Shown one piece after another: positions 1-7,753 of a DNA stretch of 64,000 nt. A program made the position numbers and the translations under genes. The notes under the pieces were generated by a model. The model saw nothing but the letters and a program-made list of their open reading frames with translations, was not told the origin of the DNA and made no database searches. Every line of letters starts with the position of its first letter. Within the stretch, counting starts at the first letter, position 1. The DNA comes from Streptomyces lanatus (GTDB lineage Bacteria; Actinomycetota; Actinomycetes; Streptomycetales; Streptomycetaceae). Location of the stretch: positions 115,233 to 179,232 of the forward strand of contig NZ_BNBM01000018.1 in the NCBI RefSeq assembly GCF_014655715.1, in the 5' to 3' direction.

Positions 1-47
1 CTGCGGGGGGAAGCACCTGAGCGATCTGTTACGACGGGGGAATCGCG

Positions 48-383
48 TCAGGCACTGCGGGGGGTGGCTGAAATAGTGCTTGGGGCCGGGGCCTCCGGCT
101 CCACCAGTCGGTGGTCGCGCTGATCAAGATTGACGAAGATCATTCCATACCGGATGGCACACCGCACAGGCTGCGGCGCCCCCCGAGGCCGCCGCAGACA
201 CCGGTACGCCCGCACGTCCTCGTCCTCGTCGCGCGTGACGACGACCGGCTCACCGAAGACGGTCACCATCAAGGAGTCACCGGAGTGGGGGATCGCGGTG
301 ACCAAGTCGATGAAGTGCCAGCCGGAGCGGTAGGCAGTGGCCATTTCTCTACGGAAGGAGCGGTCGTCGGGTGGAGTCGTCAT
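48..383 (-). CDS. Rieske-like protein lacking cluster ligands
   Basis: This is a 111-aa protein of unknown role. Residues about 20-60 read like the start of a ring-hydroxylating oxygenase Rieske domain: a GWHFIDL block, an IP..GDS.MV strand and a GEPVVVTRDEDEDVRAY strand. In a true Rieske domain C-x-H and C-x-x-H motifs follow. Here that part is reduced to RCLRRPRG and a lone Cys, followed directly by YGMIFVNLDQ, which resembles the late strand of these oxygenases. The cluster-binding loops therefore look excised, so a [2Fe-2S] cluster is unlikely. I chose the ATG at 383, five bases after the stop of the upstream peptide gene, so the two probably form an operon. ATG 344 is an alternative. It could be a peptide-binding or maturation partner for that peptide, but this is inference. 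Confidence 0.55.
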   Translation of the reverse strand: MTTPPDDRSFRREMATAYRSGWHFIDLVTAIPHSGDSLMVTVFGEPVVVTRDEDEDVRAYRCLRRPRGAPQPVRCAIRYGMIFVNLDQRDHRLVEPEAPAPSTISATPRSA

Positions 384-388
384 CGCGA

Positions 389-574
389 TCAGTCCCACGT
401 GCTGTCGAGGGGAAAGGCCGGCGTTTCATCGCCGACGGCCCCGGCGGCAACGGACTGAGCACCACCCGACTTGAACGCATCGCTTTTCGCACCGGAGAGG
501 CCAGTCAGTGCTCCGATGGCCACCACGGCGGAGAAGGCGGCGACAAGTACCGAGCGAAGCATTCTGTTACGCAT
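389..574 (-). CDS. Small secreted peptide precursor
   Basis: The product is 61 aa. It has a basic N-terminus (MRNRMLRS), a hydrophobic core from about residue 8 to 27 (VLVAAFSAVVAIGALTGL), a small-residue linker, and an acidic aromatic tail ending ETPAFPLDSTWD. This is the build of a Sec-exported precursor with a short C-terminal product. From general memory, Streptomyces genomes carry families of such small exported peptides with a conserved D-T/S-x-W tail beside HTH regulator genes; I cannot verify this here. It is followed by the Rieske-like gene and is divergent from a LuxR-type regulator. ATG 574 is chosen because a GTGAGGA sequence lies upstream; ATG 562 is also possible. A signalling role is inferred. 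Confidence 0.6.
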   Translation of the reverse strand: MRNRMLRSVLVAAFSAVVAIGALTGLSGAKSDAFKSGGAQSVAAGAVGDETPAFPLDSTWD

Positions 575-704
575 AGTCGGCTTCGTCCTCACTTGAAGGT
601 CCCTCTTCCCCCGTCGAGTAAGACGATGGCTCATTCAGGCACGTTATGGCCACACGATCGGTGCATCATGTTCCTGCATGTTCAGGACCCTGGGGGGTGG
701 AGAT

Positions 705-1718
705 TTGGCAACAAATGGGACTAAGACGACACATCCCCATGCGGTGACCGAGTTGTGCGAAGAAGGAAGCCGCCTCTATGCGAGCGCCCTGCGCACCGGT
801 CGCATCCTGCGGGCGGATGTGGAACCGGCTCCGTGTCTGATGGAGTTCGCCCTCCTTCACCCCGATCCCGATGACGCGAAGTGGCTGCGCCCCGTTCCAC
901 CCTCCGTCGCCCTGGCCCAGCGGCTCAACCCGATCGAGCGCGAAATCACGGCACAGCGGCGCAACTCGATCGCGCTCGCCGAGGCCTTCGAGCCGTTCAT
1001 GGCCCTCGGCGTCCAGGACACCGCCTCCACCCACTCGATCACGGTGCTGGAGGGCCTTGACCGCATCAATGCGGCGCTCGACCTGGCGATCACTCAGTGC
1101 CAGACCGAGATGCTCACGGTCCAGCCGAGCGGCCGCCGCCGCCCCGAGAACCGGCTCGTCGAAGCACTGGAACGCGACAGGCCGCTGATCGAACGCGGGG
1201 TGCGGATCCGAACCCTCTACCAGCACACGGCCAGGTTCATTCCCGACCGGCTGTCCTATATGGACCACTTCACCGACGGGAAGGTGGAGTACCGCACCAT
1301 CGACGAGCTTGTCGAGCGCCTCATCATCTGCGACGAAACTGTCGCTTTCATCCCCATACGCGATGACCGTCAGGTGGCCCTGGAGCTCCGCCACCCGGGT
1401 CTCGTCAGTTACCTGATCAAGGTCTTCGAGTTCATGTGGGCTCGCGCCGTGCCCCTGCATGCCGGCACCCCGTACGAGACCGACCCCGACGGCATCACCG
1501 ACATCCAGCACTCCATAGCCAAGCTCCTCGTGGAGGGCCACGTCGACGAGGCCATAGCGCGCCGTCTGGGCATGAACGTACGCACTTGTCGCGCCCACAT
1601 AGCCAAACTGGCCAGCGCCCTGGGCAGCGGCAGCCGCGCCCAACTCGGCTATCTCATAGCGCAGTCAGGCATCCTGAACGAAGATCACCGACTGTCAGGG
1701 GGCGAGAGCCCGACGTGA
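705..1718 (+). CDS. LuxR-type HTH transcriptional regulator
   Basis: The product is about 337 aa, an intact member of the family present three times in this region. The N-terminal 100 residues resemble TrmB/LuxR sensor segments (ELCEEGSRLY, then CLMEFALLHPDPDD). The middle has a conserved block around LTVQPSG and a region ending ETVAFIPIRDDRQVALELRHP. The C-terminal 65 residues are a GerE-type helix-turn-helix (IAKLLVEGHVDEAIARRLGM followed by VRTCRAHIAKL). The best start is TTG 705, directly preceded by GGGGGGTGGAGA. ATG 678 in the same frame would add nine residues. It is divergent from the secreted peptide gene and its stop overlaps the next regulator copy (GTGA). It may control the peptide genes, by inference from position. 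Confidence 0.75.
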   Translation: MATNGTKTTHPHAVTELCEEGSRLYASALRTGRILRADVEPAPCLMEFALLHPDPDDAKWLRPVPPSVALAQRLNPIEREITAQRRNSIALAEAFEPFMALGVQDTASTHSITVLEGLDRINAALDLAITQCQTEMLTVQPSGRRRPENRLVEALERDRPLIERGVRIRTLYQHTARFIPDRLSYMDHFTDGKVEYRTIDELVERLIICDETVAFIPIRDDRQVALELRHPGLVSYLIKVFEFMWARAVPLHAGTPYETDPDGITDIQHSIAKLLVEGHVDEAIARRLGMNVRTCRAHIAKLASALGSGSRAQLGYLIAQSGILNEDHRLSGGESPT

Positions 1719-2583
1719 CCACAGGGGCACACAGTCACCCAGCGGAAGAGGTTTGTGCGGCAGGCCTGGCACTGTATGCCCGCGCCCTGCGTGAGGGATC
1801 CGTGTCGGAGCAGGACGCCACTCCGGTGTCCTGCCTGCTGCACTCAGGACTGCCCCTGCCTGGCTCTCCCCAGGCTGCTGCGAAATGTCGCTGAGGACAT
1901 CGCCCAGCGCCGCCGGGCCGAGACACGTCTTGCCGAAGCGTTCGAACCGCTCCTGTCGCTCGGCTCGGACCACCTACCCCCAGCGAAACCTGCGGAAATC
2001 AGCCTTCTGAAGGGCCTGGCCCGGATCAAACAAGCCGTCGCCGAGGCCATGGCCGACGCCTCCCGCGAACTCCTCGCTGTCCAACCCAAGGTGGGAAACC
2101 CAGCCGCCCGCCTGGCCGAGGGCCTGAACGCGACCAAGCCCTACTCGACCGCGGCGGCCCCATCCACACCCTCCACCAACACACGCAGCGCCATAACCCC
2201 GCTGTGATCGCCCGCTACGAGCAGCTGAAGAGGCACGCACCCTCGACCAGGTCACTCAACGCCTCCTCGTGATCGACCGCGCAGTGGCCTTCATCCCGGC
2301 CACCAAGGACCGAACGCTCGCCCTCGAGATCCGCCACCCGGTCCTGATCGACTCCTTCGCCACCACCTTCGACCTCCTCTGGCACATGGCCACGCCGATT
2401 GCAGCCATCGCCGGCCTCCTCATCGAAGGCCACACCGACGCCGTCATCGCCAGCCGCCTCGGCCTGAACACCCGCACGGCCCGCGTCCACATCGCCAAAC
2501 TCGCCGCGACGCTGGGCAGCGGCAGCCGGGCCCAACTCGGCTACCTCATCGGGCAGTCGGGAATCCTTGATCAGGAAGGTTGA
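1715..2583 (+). pseudogene. Frameshifted copy of the LuxR-type regulator
   Basis: This is a decayed paralogue of the upstream gene. It starts at GTG 1715, overlapping the previous stop as GTGA. Frame 2 gives VTTGAHSHPAEEVCAAGLAL up to about 1870. Matching sequence then continues in frame 3 (LLRNVAEDIAQRRRAETRL to about 2150), returns to frame 2 (HNPAVIARYEQLK, about 2180-2230), and ends in frame 1 (EEARTLDQVTQRLL through the HTH to the stop at 2583). About 15 residues found in the paralogues after the CLL..LL block are also missing. The C-terminal HTH piece from GTG 2269 is still open. At least three frame changes make a full-length product impossible. Its 3' end overlaps the convergent third copy by 38 bases. 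Confidence 0.8.
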
Positions 2584-3592
2584 GTGACCGCGACGCGGCA
2601 TCCGCAGCCTGCGGCGGCCCGTCCAGGCCCACCTGGGCGATGCGGACGCCCAGTTGCGTACGGCTCGCCGCTCCCAGCGTCTCCGAGAGCCGGGCGATAT
2701 GGGCACGGCAGGTGCGGACACTTATGCCTAGCCGTTCCGCGATCACCGCGTCCTGGTGTCCCTCCGCCAGAAGTGCGGCGATGGAGTGCTCACGGTGCGA
2801 GATACCCTCGATGCCCGTGTCAGGGAGCGAGGCCGTGAGCGGGGTCGCCAGGCGCCAGAAGCGTTCGAAGGCCGTCACCAAATAGTGGACCAGGGCCGGG
2901 TGACGCAGTTCCAGCGCCATCGTGCGGTCCGCGTTCGCAGGGATGAAGGCGACTGTGCGATCGAAGACGATCAGCCGATCGATGACCTCGTCCAGCGTGC
3001 GCGCCTCCACCGAATCGCCCATCAATTCCAGGTAGTTGAGCAGGCCCTGGCCATGCCGCGCCACGTGCGTGTACAGGTCGCGCATCCGCACGCCCCGCCC
3101 GCGCAGCGCCAGCGCCCGGTGCAGCCCCTCCGTCAGCTCGTGCTCGGGGCGGATGCCGCCGGGCTGCACGGTCAGCACCTCCGTCGTGCACGCCTCCGTC
3201 GCCTCGTCCAGCGCCCCCTGGATACGGGAGGCGCCGTCCAGGACGCGGATAGCCGTGCCCTCGGCACCGGACGTCTGCGACAGACCGGGCCCGAGCCCGG
3301 CGTACCACTCGAACGCCGCCACCGCCGAGCCCATCCGCCGCTGGCTCGCGCTGACCTCGTCGTACACCCCCCGCAGCAGCCGGGTCATGACCTCCTGCGG
3401 GGAGGTCGGCACCAGCCAGTCCATGTCGTCGGGGTCGGGGTGCAGCAGGGCCAGTTCCAGCAGACAGGGCACCGACTCCGCGTCCCGGCGCGGCACCCGG
3501 CCGCGTCGTACGGCCCGTGAATACACATGGTCCCCGGCCTCGCACAGCCGGTCGGCACCGTGTGGATGCTCCTTCGCCCTGTGCCCGGCCAT
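2546..3592 (-). CDS. LuxR-type HTH transcriptional regulator, third copy
   Basis: This is a 348-aa intact member of the same family as the gene at 705-1718. It shares the CLLELALLHPDPDD block near residue 45, the LTVQPGG motif, the RTVAFIPANADRTMALELRHP block, and a C-terminal LuxR HTH (IAALLAEGHQDAVIAERLGI followed by SVRTCRAHIARL). ATG 3592 is chosen because GGGGGTGG lies about 9 bases upstream and because it gives the length of its paralogue; the frame stays open upstream to 3817 with no family sequence. It converges on the pseudogene copy. The last residues after the HTH differ from the other copies, and the coding 3' end overlaps them. The ligand and target are unknown. Confidence 0.75.
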   Translation of the reverse strand: MAGHRAKEHPHGADRLCEAGDHVYSRAVRRGRVPRRDAESVPCLLELALLHPDPDDMDWLVPTSPQEVMTRLLRGVYDEVSASQRRMGSAVAAFEWYAGLGPGLSQTSGAEGTAIRVLDGASRIQGALDEATEACTTEVLTVQPGGIRPEHELTEGLHRALALRGRGVRMRDLYTHVARHGQGLLNYLELMGDSVEARTLDEVIDRLIVFDRTVAFIPANADRTMALELRHPALVHYLVTAFERFWRLATPLTASLPDTGIEGISHREHSIAALLAEGHQDAVIAERLGISVRTCRAHIARLSETLGAASRTQLGVRIAQVGLDGPPQAADAASRSLNLPDQGFPTAR

Positions 3593-4369
3593 CGCCCATC
3601 CACCCCCGGTTCCTGCCTCGTCCGCCGGCTCGCTCACCTCCGGAGCGCGGTGTCGACGCCCCTGCCGGGACACCCGGCAGAGCGGGTCCTGGTCGACGGA
3701 CCCATCGTGCTCGGCCACGTCGGCCCCGCGGTTCGCTCGCGCTTCCGCAGCGCAACTATGCGCGGACCGGCCGTGCTCCGCAACACGGCTCCGGCGGGGA
3801 GGGCCGTCGTAAAACACCGTTCCGCCCCGTTATCTCCGGGCCTCCGCACGTCCAGTTGCAACAAGCTGGGGGGCGCCGCGGCCGTTGCCGGGCGTCGTGA
3901 AGCCGGCTTCGCCCTGACTGGCGGCGCCAGGCTCGCGGCCGCACATCCTGCGGGCACATCCGACCTCTTGTGGCTGCGCTCAGGCCCAGGCCCTTGCGTC
4001 AGAGGGGTGACGAGGTAGTGGCCCTGAGACGCCGCCACCGCCCGATGGTGCGGGCCACGCGCCTGACGCGGTGCTGACGCCTTCCTGCGTACGCGGCGCT
4101 CCGCCCACGTCTTAGCGGTGAGCCGAAGTGGCCCGCCTCCGAAGGCCTCAAGCGGATCAGGACCTGTGACGGCGACGCCGTGAAGCCACTTCTCAAAGCG
4201 ATCAACGCGCTCGCCGACGATCCGGAGCCCACCGCGAGCAGCAAGCTCGGCAGCCCTCTCCTCGCGGTTCCGCGAGTTGACCGGCCCACCCGGACCGCAC
4301 CCTTCCACGTGCACGTCCCGGAAATCCCCCAGTGATCACCGCGTTACACCCCGCACTTAGCGTCAGGCC
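3593..4369. other. 777-base stretch without a convincing gene
   Basis: No reading frame here looks like a functional gene. On the + strand about 4147-4260 encodes DGDAVKPLLKAINALADDP and then EPTASSKLGS. This resembles the early helices of RelE/ParE toxins, in which an LADDPRP block precedes the RLRVGDYRV core. The core is missing and unrelated sequence follows, so at best it is a toxin relic. The rest (3593-4140) shows no recognisable protein on either strand. The end probably holds the promoter of the ATP-grasp gene. Confidence 0.4.
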
Positions 4370-5911
4370 ATGGCGGACATATTTGACGCGTACGCGTTGG
4401 CCGACGCGTGGGACGAGATGTTTGAGCGACCGGGTGAGGTCAGGACCGCCTATGAGCCGGTGCTGGCTGCGCTTCAGCCGATCGAGCCGAGTGAACTGAG
4501 GTTCCGGGCCGACCAGATGGCCCGGGCGTTCACCGACCGTGGCGTGACCTACGCCTTCGCGGGTGAGGAGCGGCCCTGGCCGCTGGATCTGGTGCCCCGC
4601 ATTCTCGACGCCCTCGAATGGGACCTCGTACAACGCGGGGTCGGTCAGCGGGTGCGTGCCCTCGAGGCCTACCTCGCCGACGCCTACGGGCACGCCCGCG
4701 CCTTCGAGGACGGCGTCGTGCCCTGGCGGCTGCTGCTCAACTCCCCCCATTTCCATCGGGCGGCCCACGGGGTCGAGCCACCGGGCGGGGTACGGATCCA
4801 TGTCGCCGGCATCGACCTCGTACGCGACGAGGCCGGGGACTTCCGGGTGCTGGAGGACAACGTCCGGGTGCCGAGCGGGGTTTCGTACGTCATCGAGAAC
4901 CGGCGTGCGATGACCCGGATCTTCCCCTCCCTCTTCGGCGAGCAGCATGTGCTCCCCGTCGACGGGTATCCGCAGAAGCTGCTCGCCGCCCTGCGTGCCG
5001 CCGCACCTGACGGGACCCAGGACCCACGTGTCGTAGTGCTCACCCCGGGGCCCAACAACGCCGCCTACTTCGAGCACGCCCTGCTGGCCCGGCTGATGGG
5101 CGTACAGCTCGTCGAGGGGCACGACCTCGTGTGCCGCAGCAACCGGGTGTGGATGCGGACGACCCGCGGCGAAGTGCCCGTCCACGTCGTATACCGGCGA
5201 CTGGACGACGACTTCCTCGATCCGCTGCACTTCCGCCCCGACTCGGTGATCGGCTGCCCGGGCATCATGGGCGCCGCCATGGCGGGCAACGTCACACTCG
5301 CGAACGCCGTGGGCAACGGCATCGCCGATGACAAGCTCCTCTATACGTACGTCCCCGATCTCATCCGGTACTACCTCGCCGAGGAACCGATCCTCCCCAA
5401 CGTGGAGTCCTACCGGCCCGAAGAGCCGGGGCAGTTGGAGGCCGTGCTCGATCAGATCGAGCAGCTCGTCATCAAGCCCGTCGACGGGGCGGGCGGCCAG
5501 GGCATCGTCATCGGCCCCAAGGCCGACCGGGACACGATAGAACGCACTCGCAAAGCGGTCATCGCCGATCCGCGCGGCTTCATCGCCCAACGGCCCGTCG
5601 CCCTGTCCACCTCCCCCACCCTCGCGGGTGAGCGCATGGCACCGCGCCACATCGACCTGCGGCCCTTCGCCGTCAACGACGGCAACGATGTCTGGGTGCT
5701 GCCCGGCGGCCTCACCCGGGTCGCGCTCCAGGAGGGCAACCTGATCGTCAACTCCAGCCAGGGCGGCGGATCCAAGGACACCTGGGTGCTGGCCGAGGGC
5801 CCGGCGGTGCGACCGGCGGCACCGACAACGGCACTGCCCGACGTCGCCCCGCGTCAGCTCGGACCCGACGGCACCCCCACCGTCGTACAGGAAGGGGCGC
5901 AGCAGCAGTGA
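4370..5911 (+). CDS. Circularly permuted type 2 ATP-grasp protein
   Basis: This is a 513-aa member of the CP-ATP-grasp type 2 family (formerly DUF404/DUF407). Visible landmarks are NGIADDKLLYTYVPDLI near residue 316, the glycine-rich loop KPVDGAGGQGIVIG near 368-381, and RHIDLRPFAVND near 425. ATP-grasp folds ligate a carboxylate to an amine or thiol through an acyl-phosphate. The substrate of this family is not established, although glutathionylspermidine-synthase-like chemistry has been suggested. The gene is first in a three-gene operon with alpha-E and transglutaminase-like genes, and its stop overlaps the next start (ATGA). The last 40 residues are a low-complexity tail. The same trio is conserved in mycobacteria and many proteobacteria. 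Confidence 0.93.
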   Translation: MADIFDAYALADAWDEMFERPGEVRTAYEPVLAALQPIEPSELRFRADQMARAFTDRGVTYAFAGEERPWPLDLVPRILDALEWDLVQRGVGQRVRALEAYLADAYGHARAFEDGVVPWRLLLNSPHFHRAAHGVEPPGGVRIHVAGIDLVRDEAGDFRVLEDNVRVPSGVSYVIENRRAMTRIFPSLFGEQHVLPVDGYPQKLLAALRAAAPDGTQDPRVVVLTPGPNNAAYFEHALLARLMGVQLVEGHDLVCRSNRVWMRTTRGEVPVHVVYRRLDDDFLDPLHFRPDSVIGCPGIMGAAMAGNVTLANAVGNGIADDKLLYTYVPDLIRYYLAEEPILPNVESYRPEEPGQLEAVLDQIEQLVIKPVDGAGGQGIVIGPKADRDTIERTRKAVIADPRGFIAQRPVALSTSPTLAGERMAPRHIDLRPFAVNDGNDVWVLPGGLTRVALQEGNLIVNSSQGGGSKDTWVLAEGPAVRPAAPTTALPDVAPRQLGPDGTPTVVQEGAQQQ

Positions 5912-6840
5912 ACGACGTGATCCTGTCCCGCATAGCCGAGGCCCTGATCTGGACCGGACGGTATGTCGAGCGGGCCGACGCCACGGGGCGCATCCTCGAC
6001 GCCTACCTCCACCGCATGCTGGAGGACCCCTGGCGTGACGAGGACGTGGCCTGCCGGTCGCTGTACGCGATCCTCGGGATGGATGCCGGTGGCCAACCGG
6101 TCGACATGCAGCGGGTCCTCGATCAGCTGGCCTTCGATGCCCGCTCGACCGGTTCGATCGAGGGCGCGCTGGGCGCCGCCCGGCTGAACGCGCGCAGTGC
6201 CCGCGAGGCCGTCTCGTCCGAGATGTGGGAGTGCCTGAACTCGACGTGGCACGCGCTGGCCGACCAGCGGATGGCAGCCAGGCGGACCGGTCCGTACGCG
6301 TACCTGGAACTGGTACGCCGCCGTGCCGCACTGTTCTTCGGTCTCGCCGACTCGACCATGAGCCGGGACGACAGCTGGCGCTTCGTCGTCCTGGGGCGGA
6401 GTCTGGAGCGGGTGGACATGACCGTACGGCTGCTGTCGGTGCGGGTGCTGGACGCCGCCCACGCGCCCGACTGGCCGACCCTGCTGAGCGCGTCCGGCGC
6501 CGACGAGGCGTACGCGCGCGTGCACGGCGGCTTCGGGGACACCCCTCGGGTGGCCGAATTCCTGCTGCTGGACCGGGACTTCCCGCGCTCGGCGCTGCAC
6601 GCGCTGACCACGGCGGAGGAGTGCCTCACCGCGCTGGGCCGCCCCCGTCAGGACCCGGCGCGCCGTCCGATCGGCCGGATGCGTACTCGTCTCGAATACC
6701 TGGACACGCACGCTCTGGAGGATCAACTGCCCGTGCTGCTCGGGGACTTGCAGCAGGCCTGCATGACCTCTGCGGACGCGGTGGCCGACCGGTTCTTCCC
6801 GTACCAGGGGCCCGTCGAGTGGGCCCAGGAAGGAGCGTGA
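5908..6840 (+). CDS. Alpha-E domain protein (DUF403)
   Basis: This is a 310-aa protein of the alpha-E family, a mostly helical fold of unknown biochemistry that nearly always travels with the CP-ATP-grasp protein. The family signature is at the N-terminus: LSRIAEALIWTGRYVERAD. A later block, RDDSWRFVVLGRSLERVDM, is also typical. There are no signal peptide or membrane segments, so it is probably cytosolic and partners with the ATP-grasp enzyme. Its start lies inside the previous stop (ATGA) and its stop is one base before the transglutaminase start, so the three are translationally coupled. Confidence 0.92.
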   Translation: MNDVILSRIAEALIWTGRYVERADATGRILDAYLHRMLEDPWRDEDVACRSLYAILGMDAGGQPVDMQRVLDQLAFDARSTGSIEGALGAARLNARSAREAVSSEMWECLNSTWHALADQRMAARRTGPYAYLELVRRRAALFFGLADSTMSRDDSWRFVVLGRSLERVDMTVRLLSVRVLDAAHAPDWPTLLSASGADEAYARVHGGFGDTPRVAEFLLLDRDFPRSALHALTTAEECLTALGRPRQDPARRPIGRMRTRLEYLDTHALEDQLPVLLGDLQQACMTSADAVADRFFPYQGPVEWAQEGA

Positions 6841-6841
6841 G

Positions 6842-7720
6842 ATGACCCCCCAGATATCCACCACGATATCCACCCAGGGAACTCGCCGGCTCCGTATCAA
6901 CCACACCACGAAGGTCTCCTACGCGCAGCCGGCGGCCTCGTCGCACAACGAGGTCCGCATGACCCCGCTGACGCTGCCCGGCCAGACCACGCTCGACGCC
7001 CGGGTCACCGTCAGCCCGGCGGCCGCCACCTGGTCGTACTGGGACTACTGGGGCACCCAGGTCACTGGCTTCGACCTGATGGACCCGCACGCCGACCTCA
7101 TCATCACGGCCTCCAGCCTGGTCGAGACCCACCCGCCGGGCCCCCTGCCCGTGGCGCCCGCCTGGGCCGAGGTGACGGAGTGCACCGCCGTCTCCCGCCT
7201 GCTGGAGTTCGCGACCTCGACCCCGCGTACGACGGTTGGGGCGGAGCTGGTCGAGCGGGCCCGGGAGGCGGCGGCCGGGCTCGACCCGCACGAGACCGCG
7301 GTCGCCGTGTCGTCGCTGGTCGCCGACCGGGTGTCCTACCTCCCCGGCACCACCGGTGTGAACACGTCCGCCGCCGAGGCCTGGGACCAGGGCGCGGGCG
7401 TCTGCCAGGACATAGCCCACCTGACCATCGCCCTGCTACGGGGCCTGGGGCTGCCGACCCGGTACGTCTCCGGCTACCTCCACCCCGAACGTGAGGCGGA
7501 ACTGCACCGCCCGGTGGCCGGCCAGAGCCACGCGTGGATCGAGTACTGGGCGGGCGACTGGTGCGGCTACGACCCCACGAACCGGACCCGGGCCGACGAG
7601 TCCCATGTGGTTGTGGGCCGGGGACGGGACTACGACGACGTCACGCCGCACAAGGGCATCTACCGGGGTGTGCCCGGCGGGCCGCCGGAGGTGACGGTGC
7701 AGTTCACGCGGGTGGCCTGA
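6842..7720 (+). CDS. Transglutaminase-like cysteine protease family protein
   Basis: The product is 292 aa. An N-terminal beta-rich domain (about 1-150) precedes the transglutaminase core. The catalytic triad can be seen: Cys188 in GVCQDIAHL, His230 in QSHAWIEYW and Asp244 in YDPTN. There is no signal peptide. In this conserved trio the enzyme is thought to cleave or make an amide bond on the same substrate the ATP-grasp enzyme handles, but no substrate is proven. It is the third gene of the operon; about 30 bases separate it from the convergent sugar-binding lipoprotein gene. Confidence 0.92.
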   Translation: MTPQISTTISTQGTRRLRINHTTKVSYAQPAASSHNEVRMTPLTLPGQTTLDARVTVSPAAATWSYWDYWGTQVTGFDLMDPHADLIITASSLVETHPPGPLPVAPAWAEVTECTAVSRLLEFATSTPRTTVGAELVERAREAAAGLDPHETAVAVSSLVADRVSYLPGTTGVNTSAAEAWDQGAGVCQDIAHLTIALLRGLGLPTRYVSGYLHPEREAELHRPVAGQSHAWIEYWAGDWCGYDPTNRTRADESHVVVGRGRDYDDVTPHKGIYRGVPGGPPEVTVQFTRVA

Positions 7721-7753
7721 ACAGCGGGTGGCCTGCACACAGGGCGGCCGGCG

